Shown: positions 11,678 through 24,553 of the stretch, one piece after another
Numbering within the stretch: position 1 is the first letter of the stretch
How the letters are laid out: every line of letters begins with the position of its first letter
From: Saccharina japonica
Taxonomy: Eukaryota > Sar > Phaeophyceae > Laminariales > Laminariaceae
DNA: 64,000 bases
Direction: 5' to 3'
Assembly (NCBI GenBank): GCA_008828725.1
Contig: MEHQ01003205.1
Location: forward strand, 248,001 to 312,000
Notes under the pieces: model-generated
The model's database searches: none
What the model was told of the DNA's origin: nothing
What the model saw: only the letters and a program-made list of their open reading frames with translations
Position numbers and translations under genes: made by a program

Positions 11678-13690
11678 ACAGCAGTGGCGAGTAATGCCGC
11701 CTATTCAGCGTCACGACGCACTCGCCCCTATGCCCAGCAATGCCATTGTCACACGTACCGTCCAGAACGCAGCAACAATAATGTACGGGCCTGGCTGATC
11801 ACGTGCAGCCATACTCAGTACCAGTTCAACAGCACTACCTACACATCTATGTACAATTTTAGCTGTTCAGGGCAGCAATGTCGCCAAATACCGACTACCA
11901 CGGCCGACATGACTTAAAGCGCCTCACGGATGCCTTTGGCGTGCGAAAATAACTCGCAAAGCTATACCTAGTGTCTACTGCTGTACACATGGGCGCCAGG
12001 CGTCAGAAAACACCATGACACTATTGGTAGCATGCCTTCGGAGCGAGCGGTTAGGGCGGGGCACCCTTTATCGGTGATGTCTACTGCTGTACTGTTCTTT
12101 GCGTCCTGGCCTGGTGGCGGCAGGTTCCTTCATCGCCAGCACAAAACAACATTTTACATGTGCAGGACCCTCCAACAGACACAAACACTTACACCTACAG
12201 TGATACCAGGTAGAATACGTCGTACAGCAGTACAGTGCAGCAGTACAGCACTGATTGCGTCACGCAAGCCACGCCAACGCCGTTTCGACTGCTGTACGAC
12301 AGAAGTCCCTACAAGTCAAGCCCTCTGTAATTGTCTCCAGGCGCAGTCCTTGTGTGCACCTTGTATACGCGAAGTTGACGAGTCCTCTACAAAGTTTCCA
12401 CGTATGCACCAGGAATGAAGTACTGGCGTACCATAGCGATAAAAGTACCCGTACTTGTCTACCGCGCTCCTAAAAAAAACGTCCAAACTCCAAGTACGTA
12501 TAAAGTACGGAACAACCTTCCCTCAATCGTGGGTGTACTGTAGTTAAAAACGATGTATAGCGGGTATCCGATATCTCGTGCTGCATCGGCTCTTACATCA
12601 AACACAACCTTAAATCTTGCACTCACGGGTAGAGGTGAAGGCTACGCACAGCCGCATGGGGACGTGTGATAAAATCGATGTACTGCTGTACAACAGGACC
12701 GGGAGGGTTCATTGTACAGTAGCAAGGGGCATCTTCACCTGCTTTTCTCTGGCGACCAGAAGCCTTAACCCCAAATTATAGCTGCGCTGACACACGTCCC
12801 CTCCTGGCTTGCCAATGAAGAGGGGCATAAAAACCACTGCAAGCCCCAGATACTAATTGCTGTGAGTTGGGAGACCTTGTGTTAGGCCGAGGGAAACGTC
12901 TCGGAGGGCAGGCCAACAATGGAATGAGTAGGTTTGTAATGTATATAGCATGGCGTTTTTGTATCGGGGCCGCAAGTTCGAGCGCACACAACAACAGCTG
13001 GTGCAGCCACCTTTCCACAGGCGCGTGGTGCCCCCTTCAGAGCAGTCAGCAAACACAAGGCGGCAGGATAGGAGTGGTGACACAGCGTCCACAACACAGA
13101 GGGAGCTTTGTGCCGTTCGTTTTTTGTCACAGGTCAAGAATTCGTGCCTGCAACTCGAGCGCCATTTACGTCAGGTAAGAGTGCCCAGAGCATGCGTCAG
13201 TCTTTGACATATAAGCATCTGAAGTACGAGGAAACTGCTTGTCTTCCAGCAGTCCGGTTGCGGCATTGCGAAGGAGCTGTCCCCACTAACGCTGTGTGCA
13301 ACTGGAGACACGCGGGGATGTTATGAGTTTGCGGGGAGTAACCCCACACTGCAACCCCCGTCGTAATGCTGGTTTTCCGATAACGTTTCAGTGTTGCACC
13401 AGGAGATATGGTTCCATGATTGTTATGAATGAAAAACATGACCTGAACCACGTAATCGCCGGGCAACTACTGATCACAAACGTGTACGAGTATATAGCAA
13501 GTACAAAGGTATTAGCACACCTTCCCAGCGTAAACTTTCGCGGTATGGTAACACGTACAGTAGTTGAAACGGTGCCCTACTCCGAACGAACGGTCTGTTT
13601 TCTACACAGCGATACACCAACCAAATTATTACGGCGTTTTGTAAGAGTCAGCTGGTCCCCTTCGTTGCCTACTGCTGCACAGCAGCAGGA
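11350..13690 (+). repeat. Duplication block C
   Basis: Aligns directly with about 55400-57480. Anchors: a GGGGGCGCGGTC segment (11590 and 55605); the AGC tract followed by the ACGGGCCTGGC segment (11785 and 55780); TGCCTTC-GAGCGAG (12031 and 56040); GCAAGGGGCATC (12722 and 56742); GGCAGGCCAACAATGGAA (12908 and 56925); GGTTCCATGATT (13409 and 57398). A minus-strand peptide with QQLV-G-CS and HWQAR is conserved between copies at about 12810-12880 and 56830-56890, hinting at a former gene. Confidence 0.7.
11647..11675. repeat. (AGC)n microsatellite, about nine units
   Basis: Uninterrupted AGC triplets. The C' copy at the equivalent place (about 55657-55680) is shorter and interrupted. Confidence 0.9.
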
Positions 13691-13879
13691 GCAGTGTACC
13701 GCGGCTCTGATATTTACCAGTTTTACATATATAGTAGTTTAACGAAAGATGGTTTTAGTGTGCAGGTACGCGCGTGTACCAATTGCCTCGCCGAGGTCAC
13801 GTACCACGTAAACCGCGACCCAGTGACAAAGGCTGGAGCAAGGCCGTTTTCATGATAAATTCGATCTAGACCTAGACCT

Positions 13880-14560
13880 GGGGGGGGGTCTTTTTGGCAA
13901 GAGCATCCTCACCTGTATAGCTCTGCCGATCAAAAACGTAAAACCCAAGCAATACGTAGGTGCACTGAGAAAGGTGTTGTCAATAACTCCCCAGACAAAA
14001 GAAACAGACACTGAACTGCAAAAAACACGCGCTCGTTGCTGTAGGTACAGTAATTTGTGTGGTATCATACGAGTAGAAGTACACACACGGAGTCAAACTT
14101 TTGGACTTTATGTAAGACGTTTTCGTAAGTTCAAGCGCACACACCAACTGTTGCAACCACCTTTCACTGGAGCGTAGGGGGTGGTGAAGATTAACCAGCA
14201 AGAAGCAGTGACAGGACAAGGAGAGGAAAAGAGCGGCCATACCACAGGGGGGGGGTTCATTTTCGTCTCAAAGGTGGCATTCGCACCTTCAACTCGGCCG
14301 TGCCTGTCCGGTGAGTGACCCCAATAAAGCATACGCCAGCCTTCGAGCGTGCGTACTTTTCGGATTGTAATAGTGTGCGACATCTTGCAGTAGTCTAGCC
14401 GTGGGGTTTCGCAAGAGCCGTCGTCGCGGATATCGAGTTGCAGCATTAGACACCTGGCGATACTGCGACCTTCCTGGACTGCAACCCTCGGTATTTCGTT
14501 TGTTTTTCCGAAAACGTTTGAATGATGCACCAGGGGGTACACTGCCTTGATTACTACACA
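13880..14560 (+). repeat. Third, partial copy of block C
   Basis: Matches 12730-13470 and 56745-57430: CATCCTCACCTG at 13903; AGTTCAAGCGCACACACCAAC at about 14128, a segment shared with 12975 and 56993; and the pair ACGTTT / TTGCACCAGG-G near 14510-14535. It lies next to the first copy in tandem, so block C was duplicated locally as well as at a distance. Confidence 0.6.
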
Positions 14561-15500
14561 CCTGAAGATCATTGTACCAAAGGCTGAACATCAGACGTAC
14601 CTCTACGAAATGAGAACGCTCCACACACTGTCCATAGAGAATTCCAGTTGTGATTCCTGCTGTGGGATACTGCTGCCGTACGCATACGTGCGTACTCCTA
14701 TGTACTTGAGATCATTTTCGCAAACCTGACACATTTATGGTATGTGGTGCAGCTTGACCTACCGTGCGTGCTTCCACACCCTCGACGCAAACGATCAACG
14801 ACAACAATAACAACAGTAGGTAACTGTTGTGGCGGTACTGATCCGTGTGTGAGTACTCAATACAATGTTATCATCTATCTATTATATATAGTTCGTCTGA
14901 TGCCCAAAAAACAATACTTTAATCAAGTGATCTTTGATGCTCACTTTATCATAGCAACTTAGAGTAGCGCTGATGAAAAAAAAAAATCTTCGTACAGCAG
15001 TTCGCTTTGATGCCCAATTAATTCCCAAATCAACCACAAATAGAACATATATTCTGCATCCGACGATTGACCTTCGATATCGACATAGACTCAGTCTACG
15101 ACTAACGACCTTCGTACCAGGCAAGGCCAGCAAGTGTACATAGCGGCCTCGAAGGTATCATCACGATTCGTAGTCTAGGGGGCGAGCGGTTGCTTGCGGC
15201 GTCCGACGGTCTTCGTCGAAAAACCTTAAAACACTCGTTCTTGCGATCGGATAGAGTTTTCGTGTTCTGTTTTGAACTCAGCTGCCAACTGTGTTTTCGT
15301 CAGACGCCTGCTCTGCGCCCTCCGCATATCATCGACCGAGGCGTGAGAACTGTGGCACTACGCTCGTAGGGTGGATCGGAGGTCCTCACCAGCGCGATGC
15401 GTTCAGAGTTTATGACGCAGTCGTTGGGTTTGTCGATCGATATGTCAAAATGTCAAACTTGAAAAAATGCGATTTTTTTCTTGTATATGATACGTACCTA
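14560..15500. other. No gene seen
   Basis: Short frames only, no repeat structure beyond a few triplets. Confidence 0.5.
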
Positions 15501-16230
15501 GTATAAAAAACCAAGTATCCCCGTCGTCGTACGAGTACTTGACGTATGTACGAGTATGTATGTATGTGCTGTCTGGTACCTGGTATGAACGAACCTGGTA
15601 TCAACTACGCATCCCCGTCGTACATGCGTACTCGTATGAATACAAGTATGAATACGGGCTCCAGGTTCACAGCTTGAGCCTGTGGCACTTTCCTTCTTGT
15701 CTGTGTACGCGTCGAAGAGACGCCAGGTTGTTGATCACACGAGATCTGGTTTGCACGATAAGATACGGAGATCTTATGACAGGGTGAATTGGTGATACTT
15801 GCATGGGAGATCCTTACGGTGATCTCCGACAAGATGTTACCGGGCGCTTCCGACAAGATGTATGTATGTGCAGGTATATATCATATGTACGAGTATACGA
15901 GTTCATAAGACACTCTCCTCTCGTACCACACTGGTGATGGTACTCGTATAAGTGCTGATGATGGTGTATCATAGTAGTGTTGAGTTGACGTACAGTAGTA
16001 TATGTGTTGTTGTTTGGTATCCACGACCCGGCTCCAAGAAGCACTTCGTACGAGTATGTATGTGCAGGTATACGAGTGATATATGAGTACGTAAGACAGC
16101 ACACAGCACTCTCTCGTACACTGGCGACGGTGACTGTTCACCCTAGCCAAGGCCACAGTCGTTGAGCAAGATCGTTTATATTTACGCAGGGATGTGTTCA
16201 TGCACGGATGCTTATACTCGTATGTTGGCC
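15500..16230. repeat. TACGAGTATG-rich simple repeat region with one internal duplication
   Basis: Many copies of GTACGAGTA, TATGTATGTG and their reverse complements. A segment starting GTATGTATGTGCAGGTAT is present at about 15857 and again at about 16053, each followed by a shared AAGACA-CACTCTC segment, giving a period of about 195 bp. Confidence 0.6.
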
Positions 16231-17040
16231 TATATCTAGACTTCGGAAATCCGCCGACATTGTAATATTGACAACCGAGGATAGGTTTGCCCCTACACGC
16301 TTTGTGCTAGAGCTGTCGACGTTGTTTACTCTTCTTTAATTCCGGAGTTATCAGGTTGACAGTCTTGTGATTATATGTTCGTTATTGTTTCTTGCCTTCT
16401 CCTGTCTTCTTCAGCGTATTATATTTTAGTCTTTCAAATGATGCAAAGATGCTCCTAACGTACTTCACACTCCGTGTATACTCCGAGTATCAAGTACATT
16501 TCGTACTCCGAGTCATTATTATCATCATCTTTGCCATCCGACAATGTTGTGCAGCATGACCTTCAGCGTTGACCACTCATAACATTCCCGAAAGCAGAAA
16601 ACCACGGAAACAAAGGAAACCTATGCGCAAAGTCTAACTGTTTGGCAGCTCGTGTATCTTTGGTTGTGTTTATGTCCCCATCGTTTCTATTCTCTTCACC
16701 ATTATTTGTACTCCTATTAACCTTCGCCGTCAATTTGTTTCCTTTTTATTCCTATTATATTTATTTCGACCCTCTATCATCTCCATTACTACTTGCTTCA
16801 ATTTGGCCCTACCGCCGTGTGGGCGGGAGGGCCACTCATTCCCTAGTACATCATATTCCACCCGCATACGGTGGACGGCTCTCAGATATGGGTATGTATC
16901 GGAAGTACTGTTGTTGCAGTACTGATACATACTATTACTCGATACATATCAGATTCACCCATGCCGCCACCGCTGCTGCTGGTGCATCTACACCCGTGCT
17001 CTGCGCGAGAGATGTAAAATTTAAAAACGAAATATCCCAA
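16230..17040. other. No supported gene
   Basis: T-rich in 16640-16790. A plus frame from 16642 runs into the GGGAA repeat that follows and is not convincing as a gene. Confidence 0.5.
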
Positions 17041-17460
17041 GGGTACGCGCGAGGCACCGCGCGGTACGGGATGGGACCGTTTTGCCCACCGCAGGCGGAA
17101 ATTTTTTCGGGTCTTCCTCAGGGGAGGTATGGGAAACTGTTCCCGTCTGTTTACGGCGGAACGGGAATGGGACGGGGAGGTGGGAAACCATTTGATTGAC
17201 GGGATTAGACGGGAATACACGATTCTTCGGCGGTACGGGACAGGACGGGAACCGATTTTTGGCGGTACGGTACGGTAAGGAAACCATTTTTGGGCGGTAC
17301 GGGAAATGGTCGGTGAACGGGTCGGGAATAGGTCGGTAATAGGTTGGGGACCGAGTCAGGACTACAGTCGGGACACGCAGGGAAACGCAGTGGGGAAACG
17401 CAGTCCGGAATTGTTGGGAACACGGTCGGGAACACAGGCTGGAGATAACGGCTGAAAAGA
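17040..17460. repeat. GGGAA/ACGGG minisatellite
   Basis: A short purine-rich motif (ACGGGAA, CGGTACGGG, GGTCGGGAA) recurs dozens of times on the plus strand. The long minus-strand frame here (17021-17683) is low-complexity Pro/Phe/Val sequence produced by the repeat, not a gene. Confidence 0.8.
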
Positions 17461-18280
17461 GAGAATTATAATCAAAAGTCTTCTTCGAGTACGAGCACTC
17501 CTCGTAGCTTTTATCTACAGTAGTGATATTACCGACTTGTGACTTCGACGTATTGATATGCTCGTACCATAGACGAGTATAACATTCGCGATAATGTAAA
17601 ACAGGAACAAATAAACAAAAGTATGGTACGTACCTGGTACACAACATCACACTTTGTTTGCATTTGAATATAATACTTGGCATACTCTGAGTACCGAGTC
17701 CGGAGCACAGACAGGGTGTTATTATTGTATTATCGCCTCTCTCGACAGGAAATGTATAGCTGATAGGCGTGTTTTACCGAAACGCTTTGTTGGTCTCCTT
17801 ATGAACGAACCGATAGCATGGTATTCAAAACCCGACTCTCCCCTCCCGAATATAAGTCAAATTCAGAAAACAAAAACGAAAAGGTTCCAGGGACAAAAGC
17901 CACATCAGTATTGTTACGACCACCCTCCGCTTCCCCTTTCCACAATGTCCACACCCCCACTTAGGACGAATCTGCGGCAGAAACAGCAAAAGAAACGCAA
18001 GCTTAAACCATCGACCGGTTTATTATACGTACCATTGTTTCATTTTTTCAAATAGCGAAGTGTGAGTTGGGCTGGTTAAATGGTTGATACAAAGTTTTTA
18101 GTTCGTATATAAATTTAAAAAAAACGAGAGGGAATAAAAAGAAAAAAGAAAAAATATATTCGCGCGTGTACGACTAGTTTATAGTTCGGAAATATAAACA
18201 ACTTGTAAACGCACGAATATTTGCAGTCTCCTCGAGTCTACAGCAGTATACGTACGCACTTGCATCCATCCATGGTCATG
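17460..18280. other. No gene seen
   Basis: AT-rich sequence between two blocks of the same minisatellite; an A-rich tract at 18110-18150. Confidence 0.5.
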
Positions 18281-18660
18281 CGATGGGAAAACGAAAAAAC
18301 AAGTGGTAAATGGAATGGGAATATCTGCCCCAATAGTGAGATGCGGGATGGGAGAAGCTGTGCCTCATGGTCGCGATGGGACGGGAATCACTTATATGAT
18401 AGTGTGATGGGAATAGTCGGGACTGGGCGGACAGCGGAACGGGAATAGTCGGGAATAGGCAGACAATGGGATGGGAAACAGTCGGGAACGGGAACACGGC
18501 TATTAACGCGGGACGGTAAAGCTCGGGAACAGAAACTGACGATGGTACCGGTCGGGAAATCGCGGTCGGGAACGAAAGCTCTGACTTTTTCCCATTCCCG
18601 TACCGTACCGTTCCCGTCCCGACCACATTTTCCCGTCCCGACCTCTACCGCGCTCACCCC
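18280..18660. repeat. Second GGGAA minisatellite, with an inverted end
   Basis: GGGAA-type units run on the plus strand from about 18290 to 18570, then switch strand: 18588-18650 reads TTCCCGTACC and TTCCCGTCCC, the reverse complement of the same units. Confidence 0.75.
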
Positions 18661-19790
18661 TGAAACATTCATATTTGCAAACGCTAACTGTTCACGTTGG
18701 AACCCTGAATGGTATATGATGCGATCCACAGCATAGCCCCGGTAGAAATGTACGACCACTACCGCTACTATACATACCATGCGTAGCTCCAAGGCAACGT
18801 TGACAGCACGTGCGTGGCTTCATCTTAGCTTTTTCTTTACGTATCACACGTGCTGCTGTAGATTACGATTCACTCGTATACATACGTACAGGAGTACTCG
18901 TGCTCTCTCATCCTTTTTTTCCGAAAGGAGTTTTAAACGTTCGATGGACTGCAGTTCTCGACGGAGCGTGGGTGGCATATGTTTTCGGGGCGTTCCAACT
19001 TTCTCCCAGCCCCGAGCCTAAATCTGCCACGCAGCTCCTTCGCAATGCCGACGCCGACCTGGTAGTCCACCCTTTTCATGGGTCGGAGATCAGAGAACAC
19101 GCACAAGAAACAAACACACGATTACATATGTCATGTCGGTAGAATATGCACAAAAACGCTCACAGGGCATGATTCTTGGTAGATGACCCCGTAGCTCTCC
19201 ACGTCAACGGCTCTGAACCGGCGAATCCGTGAAGACGACCGTTCCCGGCGAGGTAGGGGCACTTCTGAGAGAAGAAATAGTTCGAAATATCGGTCAGAGG
19301 TAGGAGACACCAGCTGACCGAAAAACGGTCGGAGGAGTTTTAAGAAGTAAGATATGTGTAGCATAAGAGCGGGTACTCGTATTTCGCATCTACGCGGCAT
19401 ATGCGTACATATGCTTCATGTAAAGTCCGAGGCGTTGGCGTACAAGCCCACGCCCGGCCAGCCCCCAACCAAGAGCACGCCCGGGCGTAACGCAGGAACT
19501 CTTACTACGGCATCGGGGAGGGCCGATGCCGTGGATTTGATAGATCGTAATATGTTTGTTGCAGACGAGATCGGTCTGCCGCAGCTCGTACTTCTACCAC
19601 TGCTGTTGCTTTGAGCCTATGTTTCACCGTCCCCAACTACAGCACCAAGACAACTGTCTTGACTAGCTGAGCACGCTCGATATCTGCGTGCCCTTGCTTC
19701 TTGCCTGACGTCGACATAAGGCGTCTATCGCAGTGGCCGCACATTCTGGGCTATGCTGGGGATATCTCGATTCCAACGTTTATTCTATGT
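18660..19790. other. No supported gene
   Basis: Short frames only. I found no paralog of this stretch in the window. Confidence 0.5.
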
Positions 19791-20009
19791 ACGAGTACCA
19801 GTGAGTACGATCAGAATACATCGTACCTTCATTTGTTGATTTATACTACCGATGTGTACTTGGTACATTCGTATACTATATACATGTGGTCTCTAGTTCT
19901 TATTTGTCTTCATACCACACGAAAGCATTGGAGTATGTTTTTGCCGCACGCCTACCTCATAAGATATACCTGCGTACAAAATTTTGATGAAGTCACCATC
20001 GGGTGAGTG

Positions 20010-20219
20010 ACGCATGCTACGATAGAGGTGCACTGTGTTTTTTCTGAGCCCCTCACTTGAGGAGTTCCATACGCCGCATGATATTTTTGTTTCGGCAAGA
20101 TACAGTGCTACCCCATGAACAATCCCATGGCCTAAGTGTGCCCCGAAAATTATTGCAATACAAAGAATGAAAATCTGACAATGTTTGGTTAAGGAGTCCG
20201 ATCGTTCAGAAAATGTTTG
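20010..20219 (+). mobile_element. 6-bp-TSD inverted-repeat element, right end lost
   Basis: The left end reads ACGCATGCTACGATAGAGGT and the body (a CTCACTT segment, then GATCGTTCAGA) matches the elements at 38715 and 48834. The right inverted repeat is missing. The D' counterpart (about 31338) lacks the element, so it arrived after the D duplication. Confidence 0.6.
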
Positions 20220-21489
20220 GAGCAAAATGTGCCCATTTTGAAACGTAAAGTTAAATTATGCAACGAAAGACCTCAACTTAAATAGTGTTTGCTTTATTTC
20301 GAATGACAAACTACACATTCGATTTAATTTGCATCTCATAACGCTAACAATTAACAGGAAAACAGGTTTTCCAGAATGAAATCGACTACGAGTAACACGA
20401 AATTTTACAAGAGTTGTTTTGGGAGTGTTTTTGCTCTTCGTTTTATTTTATTTTGGGTTAGTGTCGTACTACACCTGGCCTTCTCTATTAGGCGTAAACA
20501 ACCCACGCGAACCTGATCCGTGTATTTGACTAATTTTAGATTGGAGACAGAGTATTCACGAAAGGCAGGGCCACCGGACCCTCCGCAGAGGAGGGTCGGC
20601 TGGCCCCTAGCTAAGGAAAACAAAGTTGAAGTGCGTTTAATTATTACAAGGCCGCCGCAACCAAAATGTTTTATTTATCGTCGCGTCTCAAACCCGCACA
20701 AACACCGCCTACGCGACTTCTCCCATCAGAGTTTCGATCGGTGTATGCCCGTCGCTGCTACCCGCGTAGGTCTTCCGGGGTTCGGCTAGCCACCCATGGC
20801 GTCCCAAGAGCTAGATCCTGTTAGATGTGCCGCTACAAGTAACTGACCATCAGTCGCGGCGCCGCTACGCCCAGTGGAGGACGCGTGTAGTGTGTCGTAT
20901 CGTTGAATGTCCACGGGTGTTCGTCGGCGCTTGGGACGTTTTCTTTTTTTTTTCGTGCAAGAGGTCATTCCTCTTTTTTGGGACCCAAAGTCATATATAT
21001 ATTGCTTAAATATGAAGTTCAATTGCGATAAATATTTGTTTTATTACCTTAGAAATACGTTACCGTGTATACGGCTCCTTCCGCTGACGTCTACTTTATG
21101 ACTTCCTCCGTGAGTTTTCACAACACAAAAAAAACGACCTGAAAACTACCTGTCCCTGCTGCACCTGATTTGCGTTGAAGGAATGCTGCGTAGTATTGTA
21201 AGTTAAGCATTTTTTTCCGTTATCGAAATTTCGAAAAAAAAGTCTATATTCAACTGGGTGCCCTTAAAGTCGAAACGAAGTACTTCAAATGCGTTTTTCT
21301 TGCGTGAGGAAATCGAGTACATTTTACGGGTGAGTTCAATAATACTCGGCTCGCTAAGCATGGCTCTCGGACTGCTCTGCAGTAGACAGGCTAAAGCAAA
21401 ACAAGTGCGTTCGTACTAAACCACATGTGTCCTTACACGAGAGTACTATGGTATTCTTTCTCTCTGTTGCGGATCACTTAATGTAAGTA

Positions 21490-24195
21490 TTGGATTGGAT
21501 GAGGCCTCCTGCGCCGGTCGGTGGTCCCACCAAAACTTTGAATTTCTTTACTGACCACTGGCGTGGAGTCCTGTTACTTCACCTTACCCAAACTTACGTT
21601 ATCTGTAGCAATACCTCCATGCGCCGCCAGAACGATTCTCCGCGCAAGCCGGTGGGAAACGGTAGATTGAACGCGTTGGCTCAGGTCCGACCCCGTTGCC
21701 GCTTAGCCTCCGCTACCCTCCGTCATTAGTGCGCCTAACGTACGCCGCGTTGTCTCCGTCTTCGCGCCAACAATTGGAATGATCGTGTTCGTTGATGTTA
21801 CTGCGAATCACTTCTCCAGCAGCGCCTGAACGCAATGACTAACATGTAAAATGAGGGAGTGGTTCTCCCGTGCACGTATGCCCCTGCAGTACTGTGGCCA
21901 TGCGCAGCGCGAACAACGCTCCGTCTCCACGGCTCCCAACTGGCAGGACTACCTGAAACGGGTGCTCGCTGGCGAGATCCCACCCGATACTATGTATGTG
22001 TGGCCGCCATAACCTGTGGGCATTCCTTGTCCGTCAACACGACGACAGCCTCGCTAGATGTTCGCAACGTTTCCACTCGTAAATGTGCGTCGATATAAAG
22101 TTATTAAATAAATAAACCCCCCGCAGACGAAAACGTACAACCTCTTCGTCGGCACAATCACGACGGCGGGAAGACGCAATCCGACCACTACTCTCATAAA
22201 GGGCACTGTGGAAGTAGGGATGTAAATATCGCCGATCGTATCCATTGGAGACACGTGACTACGGACGTTGAAAGCTTGTGTAAAAACAAATAACAAACAA
22301 AAACAAAAAATCGCACGGCTGCCGTGGACGGTACACCTCGAGCCTTACAACCGGCTGCGTAAGGGCACTACGGCAGTAAGAGTATACAAATCCGTGGTCC
22401 TAGGCACCGGCGGCACCCCCCCCGCGGTGTACTTGCGTGGCTGCGTAACGGCAGAAATGGCAGCGCCGAAAAATCCTACAGAGACTGAACGGCCCGCACA
22501 ACGCAGTGTATATGCCTCCCCGGGGAGATAGGCGGATTTACCGCAGCAGCACAAGGATGGCGGGACAAAATTAGCTGTAACCGTACTGCGCCGTGATCCT
22601 GTTAAGAAATACCATACTATAGAGCCCTATGATATAGGTCATATTTGAGCTCCGATTCGGTGAAGATTCTTGACATGTATACCACCCGTGATATATCCTA
22701 TAACTGTTGCCCAGATTCGTTAATATTCCTTGTGCACCCCAACCATGATATGTATCTGGTCGATCTCCTTGCTCAACCAGTGCCCGTTGTATCCGTTAAC
22801 GGAGCCAGTACGTACCAAATATGTCGACATGTCAAGCAGGGGAAACTATGCGCTGTCAAGGGTGTAGGGCCGAAGTGTTCCATACTGAAAAACCTAGTAG
22901 TTTGTCAGTCACGGCATGCCAAGGAAAAACTGCTGTCTGTCAAGGGCTGAAAGCCCTGTCACCCAACATCTTTGGTACGTACGCGTTCACAACGTGCGAT
23001 AAGTTGGGGGCTTCATGCTGGCAGAGGAATATCATTCTTATTCCATATACTGCTGTACGGGCTGTCAAGAGCGTAGGGCCCAAGTGTTCCATACTATAAC
23101 CTAGTAGCTTGGTGTCAGGCACGGCAAAGTAATACTCGAAAGTTTAATATAGACTTTTGGGACGGGCTAATTGAAGAGCACACTGGGCTGGCCGGGAATA
23201 TATTGCCCGTCTTATATAAAACTTAGAGTCCAACCGTATCCCCGGCCAGAGAGACTGCGGTATATATCTCCCGAGATCAGGAAACCCTTGTCCACAATCA
23301 CCGTCGAGCAGAGATCACCGAGGCGAGCCCCCTTGCCAGCCTGGCGCGACGCGTGAAATGCCCCTAGCTTGGCCGCTATGCTCACCCGAGGTGTCACCCA
23401 AGGATAGTGAACGCCGCAAACGCTCCCGAACCGGAGGGCGCGGGGCTAATTTAGGATCAGTGGCGTAAACCGGTGACGCTTGGTGAACTACCATCTCATA
23501 TGTGAATTCGCCCACGTGACCCCGCGGCGGAAACGTACTTACGTATAATATATAAACCCATTTAAAGCGCCGCATTGCAGATATATAATATAACGCACAT
23601 TGCAGCTTTACCCAATGTATATACCGCAGTATCGCCGCACTTATCAGCACTAGGAAGCAGCTACAGAGACCCGGCCGTTATATCGCAGACGCTGCTACGT
23701 ACGACGCTGTGGCCAAATAGGCTCCAGTACCAGGTAAGATCACCGGTACCCGGTACTTGCCTGCAGCGATTAATAGCTGGAAATCTATAAATTGATGTGT
23801 CCTGCAGCAATTAATAGCTGGAAATCTATAAATTGATGTGCCCAAGAGTCTACAGCGCAAACATATAAAAATCTCACAATGCGAAACAATTCAAGCCGAG
23901 GAAAGCGTACCTCGAACTGGGTGCGGTCGGAGCCCAGGGAGCCGTCGCCAGAGCCAGCTCCGGCGCCCGAGCAGCCAAGGGCGGTGACCGCACCTATCTG
24001 TAACTTGCTATAGCCTCTTATATGTTTTCCTCGTTCGTCGTATATTATCGAGGTTTCCGGGGAGACAAGGCGCAAGTGATCTCACTCCGTACAGTTCCCC
24101 AGTGAATCTCATCGAAGGTGTGGTTCCAAGATGTGTTCCAAACTTTGGAACCATATTCTTAGATGTCGGTATTACCGTTTATTTATCTGGTATCT
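21490..24195. other. 2.7-kb segment present in D but absent from D'
   Basis: D and D' align up to about 21488 (TAATGTAAGTA) and again from about 24200 (GCAGTTGTTGCGTAG), but D' passes directly from one to the other at about 33120-33140. The segment has short frames only, no terminal repeats I can see, a 41-bp tandem duplication, and an internal 48-bp direct repeat at about 22852-22900 and 23068-23110. It may be an insertion in D or a deletion from D'. Confidence 0.55.
23760..23841. repeat. 41-bp tandem duplication
   Basis: Units 23760-23800 and 23801-23841 differ at only two positions, so this duplication is recent. Confidence 0.9.
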
Positions 24196-24553
24196 GAGTA
24201 CGGCAGTTGTTGCGTAGTCGGTCGCACTATCGACGGCTGTTGTTGAATCAATTAGCGGTCGGGAGGACGTTATCTTGACCATGTCTGCATGCTGTAAACT
24301 TCAAAGATGACTGGTACACCCCTCCGGAGACGTTAACGTCGCTGCAACCGTTGAAGTGCCAAGGAAGAGTTACGCTTGCTTTTCACCGTCTTCAGGCAAA
24401 TCACATTCGTATCATGAAGGTATCAGTTCCGAAATCACGGTGTCAGACGGCAGTCAACAGACACCCATCCAGCCGTCACTCTCACCGCTTGAAACCACAT
24501 CGCCCAGAGGCATGCAAATATGTGTATGCGCTTCAACTTCATTCGACCTCAGT

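Noticed and set aside
17021-17683. 220-codon open frame on the minus strand
   Set aside because: It is low-complexity Phe/Pro/Val sequence generated by the GGGAA minisatellite; no domain and no start or codon pattern of a gene.
23170-23460. GC-rich stretch considered as rRNA or SINE
   Set aside because: No rRNA core motif and no A/B box pair recognised.
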